Under the pieces are notes generated by a model that searched no databases, was not told the DNA's origin, and was given only the letters and a program-made list of their open reading frames with translations. Positions 1 through 6,848 of a stretch of DNA of 41,710 nt are shown here, piece after piece (positions within the stretch are counted from its first letter, which is position 1; each line of letters begins with the position of its first letter). The DNA is taken from the IMG/VR virus record IMGVR_UViG_3300048872_000067, positions 1 through 41,710 of that record, one strand, 5' to 3'. The translations under genes were made by a program, and so were the position numbers. Origin of the DNA: a virus.

Positions 1-72
1 ATGCAGCCCCCGCAGTCCATGCAGCCCCCGCAGTCCATGCAGCCCCCGCAGCCCATGCAGCCTCCTTGGCCC
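1..72. repeat. 18-bp tandem repeat at the left edge
   Basis: Four consecutive 18-bp units lie at 1-18, 19-36, 37-54 and 55-72. The first two are identical (ATGCAGCCCCCGCAGTCC), the third differs by one base and the fourth has diverged more. Read on the minus strand they encode a six-residue Ala/Trp/Gly repeat at the C-terminal end of the partial gene at 1-466. The array runs off the window, so its full copy number is unknown. Confidence 0.95.
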
Positions 73-466
73 ATTTCTCTGAAGATTTATGGTCTATTAT
101 AACTGCCCCGGCTAGTGTGTATGCTTCTTTAATTAGCCCAGCCGAACGCATAGCTAATGAGGCAAAAACTCTAGTAGCCACTTCTTGTAACAGCCATATC
201 CGTTTATTACCTTGCTCTTTCGTTTTAGCTCTTGTATTCGACAATCTCGGGATAAAGGCCACTAGTTCCTGCCGCCTAGTATGTGACAAATAGTCGTTCA
301 GACTTCTTGCGTATGCCTCGATCATAGGGCAAACATCGTCTACGTTACGGTCCTTCTTTTCCTCCCCAAGCCACACGGCAGTCGCCTCCATGACACAGAA
401 TTCAGAAGAATTAGGGTGCGCCCCTTTTTCAAGAACAAGGGTGGAAAGATCGAGATTTCCTTTCAT
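1..466 (-). CDS. Ala-rich repeat protein, 3' end missing
   Basis: Partial gene running off the left edge; about 155 codons are visible. The start is ATG at 466, directly after the TAA of the upstream small gene (TAAATG), with a GAGG-type ribosome site inside that gene's end. The N-terminal part carries a stretch around CVMEATAVWLGE and VCPMIEAYARSLND. It resembles a family of phage proteins of unknown function that begin with a similar CxMEA...CP block and often end in Ala-rich repeats. From about residue 130 the protein becomes an Ala/Trp/Gly hexad repeat encoded by the 18-bp array at the edge. The function is unknown. The family resemblance is from memory, whereas the repeat is seen directly. 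Confidence 0.8.
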   Translation of the reverse strand, partial: MKGNLDLSTLVLEKGAHPNSSEFCVMEATAVWLGEEKKDRNVDDVCPMIEAYARSLNDYLSHTRRQELVAFIPRLSNTRAKTKEQGNKRIWLLQEVATRVFASLAMRSAGLIKEAYTLAGAVIIDHKSSEKWAKEAAWAAGAAWTAGAAWTAGAA

Positions 467-547
467 TTACGCCTCTTTCTGTACGTATGCCATTTTAGTA
501 ATAGGAATCTCTGGCGCGTCCGGGGTTCCGTTCTTCCAATGAGACAT
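467..547 (-). CDS. 26-residue hypothetical protein
   Basis: A 26-codon frame fits exactly between two genes. Its ATG overlaps the TAA of the upstream gene (TAATG at 549-545), and its own TAA is followed at once by the ATG of the gene at 466. The product (MSHWKNGTPD...) has no recognisable motif. The exact tiling, with the same junction style used elsewhere in this genome, is the main argument that it is translated. It could instead be a chance frame in an 80-nt spacer. Confidence 0.5.
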   Translation of the reverse strand: MSHWKNGTPDAPEIPITKMAYVQKEA

Positions 548-1125
548 TATCCCTCCACTCTGAGAAAGTTATCAACATTCTGGTTGTTTTCGTACTGAGA
601 AGCTTTCGCGGGACAATCAGAGATTGATAATGCCAATTTCGTTCCGAGAAGTACACTAGCATTGCTGCCCTCAACCGGGAATAATGCATCAAGAATTGTG
701 TTTGTGGTTCCGGCGGACAAATCAAGTCCTACAGCAACAGCAAGTTGTCTAATCTTCTTAATACTCCGGGCGCTCATTGATTTTTCAGTATCTATGTCTC
801 CTTGGCCCGCTGCTCCTTGCTTCCCCTTTAGCACTCCAAAATTCACCAGCATACGTTCAAACTTCGGTTTTCCTACATTACTACTAGGTATGCTGCTACT
901 GCTAGGGATGATCTTAATTTTGGCTACAAATTGGACACGCTGCTCACCTTTACTACCAACCTTATCTTCCCGGTGCGCTGCCTCAATCGTACCCATTTCA
1001 GTCCACCGAGCGTAACCTTTACCATCTCTGACTACACCAGGCGGCGGGATTAGATTAAAACTAATAAGAGCTTCAACAGCGACCAATTCCTCTGGCGAAA
1101 GATTCATGTCTGAAGTATCAAACAT
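547..1125 (-). CDS. hypothetical protein beside Sak4-like ATPase, possibly ssDNA-binding
   Basis: This 192-residue protein begins 8 nt inside the end of the Sak4-like ATPase gene, so translation is probably coupled. I see no catalytic motif. The N-terminal region (about residues 1-75) mixes short beta-like stretches. The middle is Ser-rich and rather low in complexity, and residues 110-160 look helical and basic. Genes directly downstream of phage Sak4/AAA-type recombinase ATPases often encode single-strand-binding or DUF669-like partners. The position suggests such a role, but the sequence alone does not show it. It should be treated as unknown with a replication or recombination context. 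Confidence 0.75.
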   Translation of the reverse strand: MFDTSDMNLSPEELVAVEALISFNLIPPPGVVRDGKGYARWTEMGTIEAAHREDKVGSKGEQRVQFVAKIKIIPSSSSIPSSNVGKPKFERMLVNFGVLKGKQGAAGQGDIDTEKSMSARSIKKIRQLAVAVGLDLSAGTTNTILDALFPVEGSNASVLLGTKLALSISDCPAKASQYENNQNVDNFLRVEG

Positions 1126-1942
1126 TTACAGCCTCCTTTGGTAAGAAAAATCTATCGTACATCTCCCATACGTTCCGGGCGTCCACGTTAACAGCAACTT
1201 TAGGCATCGGGTTTCCCTCTGCACTATTTTCATTGATTCTCGCAATCCAAATCCCATGTGGGGCAGTTCTGGCCACAAATTTTGTCTTTTGAACTAGTCC
1301 TCCGTTTGCAATCACAGACTCCGTTTCTACATCCATACGAATCACTGTCTTGAACTTTGATGGTAGCCACGAAATCAATGCCTTTCCCACTGTCGCTGGC
1401 CCACCTTCATTCGCAGCTTCATCATTTTCCTTTGTGTATTCGTGGCAGATCAAAATGAGGTTCATTTCGGGCTGCTTTTCAATAATCTGCACAATGAAGT
1501 TTTTCAAAATTCCATGCGTTCCGCCTATGTCCCCCTTATCACTTAGAGCTAAGAAACTGTCTGTGCCCGGAATACCAATAGAGTTATGCTTCGATTGGAA
1601 TAGTCCTTTATTTGTGGCATGAGTCAAAATTCGACCTGATAGTGAAGTAAATGTATCAATTACGATAGTCTTGGCATTTGGATACTTTATTTTCCAATTT
1701 GTAGAAGCAATCATCGCTGCATCGTACAGTGGATCAGTAAATGAAGGCTTAATGACGCTAATCCGACCTCGATATTTATCCATCACAGAATCCAAATCTT
1801 CACTACCTTCATCTACGGCAAAATAGATTACATCCCCAAATCTTTCTGTAAGGCTGGTAGCCAAACGAGTCTTACCTCGACCAGCAGCGCCGTAAAGCAG
1901 AATCAATTCTCTGCGTTTTGGTGTATAAGAATCAAGAGCCAT
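1118..1942 (-). CDS. RecA-fold AAA ATPase, Sak4-like recombinase
   Basis: 274 residues with a RecA-type P-loop core. The Walker A motif GAAGRGKT is at residues 18-25, a probable catalytic acidic stretch (AVDEGSE) is near 42-48, and Walker B TIVIDT is at 92-97 with Asp96. This short single-domain form is typical of phage Sak4 (AAA_24-like) proteins, which bind ATP and promote single-strand annealing or strand exchange during phage recombination and replication. The gene sits between a coiled-coil small protein and a putative ssDNA-binding partner, downstream of the primase, which agrees with that role. A KaiC/RadA-like helicase-loader function is an alternative. The ATPase assignment is secure; the Sak4 label is inferred from size and context. 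Confidence 0.85.
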   Translation of the reverse strand: MALDSYTPKRRELILLYGAAGRGKTRLATSLTERFGDVIYFAVDEGSEDLDSVMDKYRGRISVIKPSFTDPLYDAAMIASTNWKIKYPNAKTIVIDTFTSLSGRILTHATNKGLFQSKHNSIGIPGTDSFLALSDKGDIGGTHGILKNFIVQIIEKQPEMNLILICHEYTKENDEAANEGGPATVGKALISWLPSKFKTVIRMDVETESVIANGGLVQKTKFVARTAPHGIWIARINENSAEGNPMPKVAVNVDARNVWEMYDRFFLPKEAVNV

Positions 1943-2081
1943 TTTCAGCCTCCCTAATAATATCTATCTCTCTTTCAATGTCATTTAAATCATACTCAAG
2001 TTGCTGAAGTTCTAGTTCCAGCCCTTGAATCTCGGACATCAGCTTCTCTCTGTATTCTTGCAACATCTCTAAGCTCGACAT
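1932..2081 (-). CDS. small coiled-coil protein
   Basis: 49 residues, starting at the ATG at 2081. That ATG has a perfect GGAGG five bases upstream, so I prefer it to the longer in-frame start at 2138 that would overlap the primase by 70 nt. The chosen start overlaps the primase end by 13 nt, and the gene ends 11 nt inside the Sak4-like gene. The sequence is almost wholly heptad-like and acidic (MSSLEMLQEYREKL then LELELQQLEYDLNDIE), so a helical oligomer or adaptor is likely. No family was recognised. A recombinase or primase accessory role is possible from position only. Confidence 0.75.
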   Translation of the reverse strand: MSSLEMLQEYREKLMSEIQGLELELQQLEYDLNDIEREIDIIREAENGS

Positions 2082-3079
2082 TTCATCCTCCGCTTTATCA
2101 TGTCGTCTGTCTCTGATGACGGGAGTACCGGCGTGCAAAGTTGGCCGCCAAAACGCAATGCCGCCTTAATCTGCCCGTAATCACATCCTAAATCCATAAG
2201 ACTAAGCATAGCCGCTGATGCGGCCCGATGCCTGCCTGGTTCTTCTGCTCCTTCTGTTAGGAATACTCGACCTCCCCGGGTCATGTGAGGGAGATACATA
2301 ATCCAGAGCGCCCCTTCTAAAGCTTCCACAGCGGGTTTCTCTTTCCATACTTTGTAGGGTGCGTAGGTGAGGAGCTTTGATGCTAGGCTCATATTCTTGA
2401 GACTTGTCGTCTCCTTAATCTCGGTCCTACGCCCCGTTTTCTGGTTAATCGTGAATGGAAGCCGCATTACACGCGGCAAGTCAGATACGCTAGTGTCTAT
2501 GTTACAGCCGGAATATGTTCCTCCCATCCGCTCAAATAGCCAGCCTAACCAATAAGCCATTGCACGAGGAGCGGCATCCCCAATTTTCATTTCACGTTCT
2601 ACGTCTGACACATCTTTAAGGTCAAATGACCTAGGAAGTGGGTCAGTGTGGGCTTTAAAAATCTCACTTGTAGGGATCGGCCCGAGTGGGTACCATGCCT
2701 GCACTCCACGCGCCGAATCGATCAATACACGATGGAGTTCTTTCAATCCGAATTGTGCTTTCAGTAAATCCTCTGCCCGTTCTAATGTACTCATAGGATC
2801 AGCATACGGCAAAACAGGGTCAATGTCAAGCATAAACCACGACCAATTCGTAATATCTTCTGCCCTACAGCGTGTTCCTACCAGTTTTCTGGTAGGATTT
2901 AACTGTATGTAGCTATTGAACTTAGCTTTGTCAGCCCATTCAGAATAGTCTACCAGCATGTTCGCATCGGCCACGGCCCCACCGAACACTTCCTGGGAGC
3001 AGGGATTACGAGCAAAGAAACGAATTGGGTATTGGGGATCGAAAAGAGCCAATACTAGTTTCGCTTCCTTTTCGGTCAT
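2069..3079 (-). CDS. PrimPol-type (archaeo-eukaryotic) DNA primase
   Basis: 336 residues with the three hallmarks of the archaeo-eukaryotic primase superfamily. The hydrophobic-D-x-D motif is FMLDIDP, with Asp85 and Asp87. The S/D-x-R-G motif is DSARGVQAWY, residues 121-130. The third motif starts at Asp195 and continues through LPRVMRLPFTINQKTG (about 201-216). The first and third supply metal-binding acids. The C-terminal 70 residues, with a helical RAASAAMLSLMDLG stretch, resemble a primase C-terminal (PriCT-like) domain. The enzyme would synthesise primers for the family A polymerase encoded at the other end of the window. The ATG at 3079 overlaps the stop of the upstream repeat-protein gene (ATGA). 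Confidence 0.87.
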   Translation of the reverse strand: MTEKEAKLVLALFDPQYPIRFFARNPCSQEVFGGAVADANMLVDYSEWADKAKFNSYIQLNPTRKLVGTRCRAEDITNWSWFMLDIDPVLPYADPMSTLERAEDLLKAQFGLKELHRVLIDSARGVQAWYPLGPIPTSEIFKAHTDPLPRSFDLKDVSDVEREMKIGDAAPRAMAYWLGWLFERMGGTYSGCNIDTSVSDLPRVMRLPFTINQKTGRRTEIKETTSLKNMSLASKLLTYAPYKVWKEKPAVEALEGALWIMYLPHMTRGGRVFLTEGAEEPGRHRAASAAMLSLMDLGCDYGQIKAALRFGGQLCTPVLPSSETDDMIKRRMKCRA

Positions 3080-3522
3080 GGCTTTTTAACTTCCGGGAAG
3101 ATTGTCCGACCATTCCAAGGACAATTGGGACACTCAATAGCGTGCAACGCCTCGACCTCTCCAGACTTGATCGAGGCCAGCCAAGCGGCCCTGGCCTTGT
3201 CGTAGGGGGCCCTGGCCTTGATATAGGCGGCCCTGGCCTTGTCGTAGGCGGCCCCGGCCTTGTCGTAGGCGGCCCAGGCCTTGTCGTAGGCGGCCCAGGC
3301 CTTGTCGTAGGGGGCCCTGGCCTTGATATAGGCGGCCCTGGCCTTGTCATTCCCGATAGACCCCTTGATGGGCTGCATGAGCCGGAGCCGAGTAGGTACC
3401 TCACTCTGCGGCTTCGCATTCTTTATGTAGTTGATGCGCCCCTCAACATTCCAGCAGAACTCGAATAGCATGTCGTGGTGGACATGCCAGTAAAGTCCGG
3501 GCATAGTGGCTACGCGCGTCAT
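3076..3522 (-). CDS. heptad-repeat protein of unknown function
   Basis: 148 residues in three parts. Residues 1-58 have no recognised fold. Residues 59-114 are eight tandem seven-residue units of the form DKARAAY/IKARAPY. The C-terminal tail (about 115-148) contains a possible C-x2-C pair (IECPNCPWNG). The repeats are Lys/Arg- and Ala-rich with a Tyr every seventh residue, which suggests a long basic helix. Start and stop both overlap their neighbours by ATGA junctions, so it belongs to the primase transcription unit. Repeat proteins of this style occur in several phages without a known role. Copy number probably varies among relatives because the coding DNA is a near-perfect tandem array. 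Confidence 0.8.
   Translation of the reverse strand: MTRVATMPGLYWHVHHDMLFEFCWNVEGRINYIKNAKPQSEVPTRLRLMQPIKGSIGNDKARAAYIKARAPYDKAWAAYDKAWAAYDKAGAAYDKARAAYIKARAPYDKARAAWLASIKSGEVEALHAIECPNCPWNGRTIFPEVKKP
3181..3348. repeat. 21-bp tandem coding repeat, eight units
   Basis: Eight consecutive 21-bp units inside the gene at 3076-3522, each encoding seven residues. Reading along the minus strand, the DKARAAY-IKARAPY pair occurs near the start of the array and again near its end, so a higher-order duplication probably built it. The repeats are in frame throughout and have no spacers, so this is not a CRISPR array. Confidence 0.95.
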
Positions 3523-4436
3523 TCTTCCACCTTCGCGTATGTTTGCTCACGATCCATGAAATAAGTATCATCGTCCAGACTAATTTCACCCATCATTACT
3601 TGAGTGTACAAATCAATACCATGCCCGAAATATCCACTATCTAAATTTCTGTTTGATCCCACCGTCTCTCCATGCTGATACTGCTTCGCTGTTTTTTCCA
3701 TTTCGTAAGCATACCATACTAGTTCCCGCCGTGCAATATTTTCCGCTTCTTTGCTCAAACCTATAACTGTTTGCAGGAACATACTTTCTGGGGTGTTCAG
3801 AATCTTACCTAATGGCTCTGCTTTGCTCACAACCTTAGAGCGGTATTTAAGTTTCTTGACTATATTGTAAATTGTCCCACCATATTCTAGGCCCTGGGTG
3901 ATGGCATACTTTTTCCGAAGATGGTATCCGTAGAGCAATTCATGCAATGATCGGCCCGCGAGTGTGATGTAATTGCCCAAATCCTTGGCTGAACTGATGC
4001 TTTTATTCTGGATATGAAATGCCTTGCCAAATACCACGGCCACACGGTCAGGTCTGCCTTGGAAAGTAAGACCTTGTTGGAGTGGAAATTCAAAAGGCTC
4101 TTCAACTTCCAGCACACGCTCAATTGGGAAATTGTCTTTCCAGAATTTAAGCGGCTCGACAAGCCCGGTAAGTTCATCGTAGGCTTTTTCTTCTTTTTCA
4201 GTTAAAACTGAATCTCCAAATGGCAATAATAGGCTAGCCAATTCGTTGGATACCGAGGTTGCTGAGGTGCTCTTGAATGCGTTCTCAAAAGCCTGATGTA
4301 AAATCTTACCTACAATGAGTGCCTGAGGGATTCTACGAGGCACACGATTCTCTAGCCAGCAATAACACCAACGAAGCCTGTCATTAGAGAAATCAAGAAT
4401 TGACGAGACGCTAATTGTTGTCAGAGGCTTCCGCAT
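3519..4436 (-). CDS. PD-(D/E)XK superfamily nuclease (RecB/Cas4-like)
   Basis: 305 residues from the ATG at 4436, which has GGAG seven bases upstream. A longer GTG start at 4466 has no ribosome site. The N-terminal SVSSILDFSNDRLRWCY stretch and the VGKILHQAFE helix (His47, Glu51) match the RecB/Cas4-type N-terminus. The core follows as GRPDRV (Asp130) and HIQNKS (Lys145). In the last motif the usual acidic residue is Gln143, which is atypical. The family cuts DNA, usually as an exonuclease in recombination or end processing. Position beside primase and Sak4-like genes fits. No iron-sulfur cysteine cluster like that of Cas4 is evident at the C-terminus. Confidence 0.8.
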   Translation of the reverse strand: MRKPLTTISVSSILDFSNDRLRWCYCWLENRVPRRIPQALIVGKILHQAFENAFKSTSATSVSNELASLLLPFGDSVLTEKEEKAYDELTGLVEPLKFWKDNFPIERVLEVEEPFEFPLQQGLTFQGRPDRVAVVFGKAFHIQNKSISSAKDLGNYITLAGRSLHELLYGYHLRKKYAITQGLEYGGTIYNIVKKLKYRSKVVSKAEPLGKILNTPESMFLQTVIGLSKEAENIARRELVWYAYEMEKTAKQYQHGETVGSNRNLDSGYFGHGIDLYTQVMMGEISLDDDTYFMDREQTYAKVEE

Positions 4437-4695
4437 CACCATTCTCCACTGGCATGAGGTAAACACATATCTCCAGAATACCGATCTTCTTTGTCACTTC
4501 TTCAACCTGCTTTGGCAACTGATTAATCACGCTAGCGGCACTCCAAAACTCGCCCCGGGTGCGGGCCGCTATGTCTAGCTCTATATTCTGGCCCTCAATG
4601 GCGGTCAGGTAATAAGGGCATCCCTCGGGCAACTTCTCTATATATCGCCCCGCTAGGATGAGCGCTATTTGAAGGTCAGTCTTAGCGAGTTGCAC
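4411..4695 (-). CDS. hypothetical protein
   Basis: 94 residues starting at a GTG (4695) that lies 14 nt inside the upstream small gene. An in-frame TGA sits just upstream, and no convincing ribosome site precedes it, so translation is probably coupled. The end overlaps the nuclease gene by 26 nt. The protein has a helical N-terminus (LAKTDLQIALILAGRYIEKL) and a C-terminal stretch rich in beta residues, followed by an acidic tail. No family recognised and no catalytic motif seen. Confidence 0.65.
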   Translation of the reverse strand: MQLAKTDLQIALILAGRYIEKLPEGCPYYLTAIEGQNIELDIAARTRGEFWSAASVINQLPKQVEEVTKKIGILEICVYLMPVENGDAEASDNN

Positions 4696-4801
4696 GGATC
4701 AGTCTCTTGCATTCATCATCGAAATCCTTAAACCACTTCTCCAGCTTGTCAAGCTCGCGCTTCTGCCGGATGATCTGTCGGCTCAATTCGGTGCGTGTCA
4801 T
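4682..4801 (-). CDS. 39-residue basic helical protein
   Basis: Short frame beginning MTRTELSRQIIRQKRELDKL and ending KRLIRATR, with an ideal AGGAGG ribosome site five bases before the ATG at 4801. It is the first gene after the sigma70-like promoter at 4849-4878, so it probably heads this transcription unit. The sequence is highly charged and heptad-like, consistent with a single coiled-coil helix. It overlaps the next gene by 14 nt. No known family; a nucleic-acid or protein adaptor role is only a guess. Confidence 0.72.
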   Translation of the reverse strand: MTRTELSRQIIRQKRELDKLEKWFKDFDDECKRLIRATR

Positions 4802-4848
4802 GTATGCCTCCTATCTGATTCCCATTTTCCAATCGTGGACTCTATCGA

Positions 4849-4878
4849 ATCATACTATACTAGGTTTGCGCATGTCAA
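4849..4878 (-). promoter_or_regulatory. sigma70-like promoter, leftward
   Basis: On the minus strand a consensus -35 box TTGACA (4878-4873) is followed after 18 bases by TATGAT (4854-4849). It lies between the gene ending at 4875 and the small gene starting at 4801. The -35 box overlaps the TGA stop codon of the upstream gene. This is the best host-type promoter I found, and it would drive the nuclease, repeat-protein, primase and Sak4-like genes. Confidence 0.7.
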
Positions 4879-5042
4879 CCATTATTTTCACTTGGGTAAT
4901 CACGCATATACACTAGCATAGCTTCCAGGTCTTCAAGCGAACACCAGCCGTCCACTATAGCTATTGAATCTCCTGGCTCCCAGTCAAAATAAGGTCGGAA
5001 CCAAGCATTTTCAACAATTCTCTTTGCCTCTTCAAAAGTCAT
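4875..5042 (-). CDS. 55-residue acidic hypothetical protein
   Basis: Short frame from the ATG at 5042, overlapping the upstream gene by 11 nt and ending in a TGA that is shared with the -35 box of the promoter at 4849-4878. The product begins MTFEEAKRIVENAWF and contains WEPGDSIAIVDGW followed by an acidic helix (SLEDLEAMLVYM). It looks like a compact folded small protein rather than a random frame. No family recognised. It is probably the last gene of the helicase/FmdB transcription unit. Confidence 0.72.
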   Translation of the reverse strand: MTFEEAKRIVENAWFRPYFDWEPGDSIAIVDGWCSLEDLEAMLVYMRDYPSENNG

Positions 5043-5337
5043 TTCTCTTTACCCTCTTCCGCAGCCACTGCATCATCCGTTTCCAACGGGCCTTTGGTGT
5101 TGCTTTTGGGGTCAGGTCATTGAACGTCGCCACTTTATCGAGCAGGTGAGTGTTAACGCTTACACCCGGGTGATCTGCCCAAAAGCACCCCATAGCGCAG
5201 TGCTTATCTCCGACATCTAAGGCTCCATGAGCTAGACTCCGACGACGCGAAACCTCCGCCAATACCAGCCGTAGGGCGTATTCTGTGGGTAGTGATTCTC
5301 CCGTAGATGAACGGCATTCGGGTCTAAGTGCGCTCAT
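5032..5337 (-). CDS. conserved-looking phage hypothetical protein
   Basis: 101 residues; ATG at 5337 overlaps the stop of the FmdB-like gene (ATGA). Residues 45-100 contain CAMGCFWADHPG, then LLDKVATFNDLTPKATPKARWKRMMQWLRKR. The pattern of a valine/asparagine-aspartate (VN D/FND) turn, a Pro/Thr loop and a basic terminal helix is one I associate with small uncharacterised phage proteins, but I cannot name a domain. The strongly basic C-terminus could bind nucleic acid. Function unknown. Confidence 0.7.
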   Translation of the reverse strand: MSALRPECRSSTGESLPTEYALRLVLAEVSRRRSLAHGALDVGDKHCAMGCFWADHPGVSVNTHLLDKVATFNDLTPKATPKARWKRMMQWLRKRVKRNDF

Positions 5338-5561
5338 TTTTCCTCCCCGTGCTTATGGTGGATGGTTTTGGCCGTGGGCATTAGGCATAGAAACTTGGCC
5401 GGAGCGGGCAGGCTAGGAACGCGCCGTGCCGTTCCAGAGCACTTACAAGGAAAAGCACCGCGAGGGCGCTCACAAGGGCGCTCGGGAAGCGAGTCCATTG
5501 GGGCTAGATCGTCAAACTCGTAGCCACACTTGGAGCAACGGTAAGTGTAAATTGGGCTCAT
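5334..5561 (-). CDS. FmdB-type zinc-ribbon protein
   Basis: 75 residues opening with SPIYTYRCSKCGYEFDDL, the typical N-terminus of the FmdB/CxxC_CXXC_SSSS zinc-ribbon family. The first knuckle is Cys9-x2-Cys12, and the second metal ligands are probably among Cys30, Cys39 and Cys41, which come later than usual. The C-terminal tail is Lys/His-rich. Proteins of this family are thought to be regulatory or RNA/DNA-associated, but their biochemical role is not settled. The gene follows the helicase by 12 nt and overlaps its downstream neighbour by four bases, so it belongs to that unit. Confidence 0.82.
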   Translation of the reverse strand: MSPIYTYRCSKCGYEFDDLAPMDSLPERPCERPRGAFPCKCSGTARRVPSLPAPAKFLCLMPTAKTIHHKHGEEK

Positions 5562-5573
5562 AATGGTTTCTTC

Positions 5574-6716
5574 TTAGTTCTCCTTTCCCCAGTATCTAGT
5601 GCCGTCTTTATCACGCTCGGCCCGAAGGGTGCCTGCTTCAACCAACTTGTTCACCCACTTCGTAATTGTGCTCGGGCTCTTTCCATTCAGAGATGCCCAA
5701 GTCAGTGTATCTTCTCGGCTGAGTCCTTGATTGCTCTTAATGTACAGCAAAAGGCTGGCGCTGTCAACAGAATTTTCGATGGATTCCTCTTCTTGTCGAA
5801 TAATTTCTCCCGCGAATTCTACTCGTTTGGACAGGAAACCCTCTTTCTCCTCGGTTATAATTCGATAATGGAAATCTGGAGTTTGGATTGCCCTAGCCTT
5901 GACTACAGTACAAGAGGATTGCTTGGTTTTGCGATTGCTATTAATCTTAAATATGGTATCAACGGCTCCTTCAATGGCCGTAGAGCCGCGCACGCCAATA
6001 AAATCAGGCTGTCCTAAGGTCGGTTTCGGCCCGTGATGAACCAGAACTATAGCTGCCTTCGTTGCTTGACGCAATTGCTTAATTCCCTGCATGATAGCTT
6101 CCATTTCGGTACTGCTGTTCTCCTCGGAAGTGTGAAGGGATCGGAAAGTGTCGAGAATAATCAATGATGCCCCTTGGTACCCATGCTCTTCCACACCATC
6201 GCTAATTTCCTCGAGGTCCCCGCTGCTATTTGTTACGAGCATAGGGGCGCTAATAGTCTCTCCTCTGTAAGTTGCCAATCGGTTAGCGGTAGCTGCAATA
6301 CGGGCGATGTCTTTAGCGTTTTTAATGTTAAGCCCTGGATGCCACGACATATACAAGGAATCTAAGTCTGAGTACATCTGTTCTTCCCTAACGGCAGCAG
6401 ACTCGTAATCATCCCGAAGCATTGCCCATAGGGCTCTGCCAGTATCATACTTAGGGGAATCTTGTTCGATGAAGAGGACATTCCCGCGTGTGGCCACCTC
6501 AAAATGCCTCATAAAAGGCTTTCCAAGTATAACCGCGCGAGCTAATTCCATAGCGAAGAAGGTTTTACCGCTATAGGTAGGACCTGCAATTAAGGTGATA
6601 GAGCCTTTCGGGAGAAGGTTTTCCACAAGCATGGGAGGCTTGGGCACGTTTTGCAGTCGGGTGGCCCGTTCCAGTTCTAGAGGTTCGGCAGCTTCTAATA
6701 CCAGCTTGTTTATCAT
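5574..6716 (-). CDS. RepA/KaiC-like replicative helicase (AAA_25 type)
   Basis: 380 residues with a RecA-fold ATPase core. Walker A GPTYSGKT is at 45-52, Walker B LIILDT at 185-190 with Asp189, and the motif-3-like VLVHHG at about 224-229. This arrangement is typical of RepA-type (RSF1010-like) hexameric helicases and the AAA_25 family. Residues from about 315 to 375 form a winged-helix-like C-terminal domain (SREDTLTWASLNGKSPSTITKW region), often found on such proteins and probably DNA-binding. With the PrimPol primase and PolA it completes a replisome. The ATG at 6716 has AAGGA five bases upstream. An operator-like inverted repeat and an AT-rich palindrome lie just upstream. Confidence 0.84.
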   Translation of the reverse strand: MINKLVLEAAEPLELERATRLQNVPKPPMLVENLLPKGSITLIAGPTYSGKTFFAMELARAVILGKPFMRHFEVATRGNVLFIEQDSPKYDTGRALWAMLRDDYESAAVREEQMYSDLDSLYMSWHPGLNIKNAKDIARIAATANRLATYRGETISAPMLVTNSSGDLEEISDGVEEHGYQGASLIILDTFRSLHTSEENSSTEMEAIMQGIKQLRQATKAAIVLVHHGPKPTLGQPDFIGVRGSTAIEGAVDTIFKINSNRKTKQSSCTVVKARAIQTPDFHYRIITEEKEGFLSKRVEFAGEIIRQEEESIENSVDSASLLLYIKSNQGLSREDTLTWASLNGKSPSTITKWVNKLVEAGTLRAERDKDGTRYWGKEN

Positions 6717-6755
6717 GTTTTCCTTTCGATCTTGTGCTTGGGAATTAACCCTCCT

Positions 6756-6779
6756 GAGTATAGGTAAACCTATATACTC
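6756..6779. promoter_or_regulatory. inverted repeat upstream of helicase gene
   Basis: On the plus strand the sequence has arms GAGTATAGGT and ACC(TA)TATACTC around a two-base centre, pairing fully except for a two-base bulge. It lies 40-63 bases upstream of the helicase start, in its probable leader. It could be a repressor operator or a leader hairpin. I cannot tell which. Confidence 0.5.
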
Positions 6780-6828
6780 AAGGATTGTTACTAATTCCCT
6801 CTAAGTGATTTGTTTACTTAATACTAGT

Positions 6829-6846
6829 AAATAGTAATTACTATTT
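6829..6846. promoter_or_regulatory. perfect 18-bp AT-rich palindrome
   Basis: AAATAGTAATTACTATTT is its own reverse complement over 18 bases. On the minus strand it directly follows TTGACC (6852-6847), and repeated AGTAA/TTACT words continue to about 6790. It may be an operator lying in a promoter spacer, or part of a replication origin, since it lies immediately upstream of the helicase. The matching -10 box (TACTAG at spacing 17) is poor, so the promoter itself is uncertain. Confidence 0.5.
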
Positions 6847-6848
6847 GG

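Noticed and set aside
2795-2830. TTGACA-N17-TATGCT on the minus strand inside the primase gene
   Set aside because: It lies within codons for the catalytic LDIDP motif, which dictate the sequence. No gene starts downstream for a long distance, so it is probably coincidence.
3181-3348. CRISPR-like regular repeats
   Set aside because: The units are contiguous, without spacers, and in frame within a protein-coding gene.
5740-5770. TTGACA-N17-TACATT on the minus strand near the end of the helicase gene
   Set aside because: The -10 box is weak and the site is fully inside coding sequence. It could serve the FmdB-like gene but is not strong enough to list.
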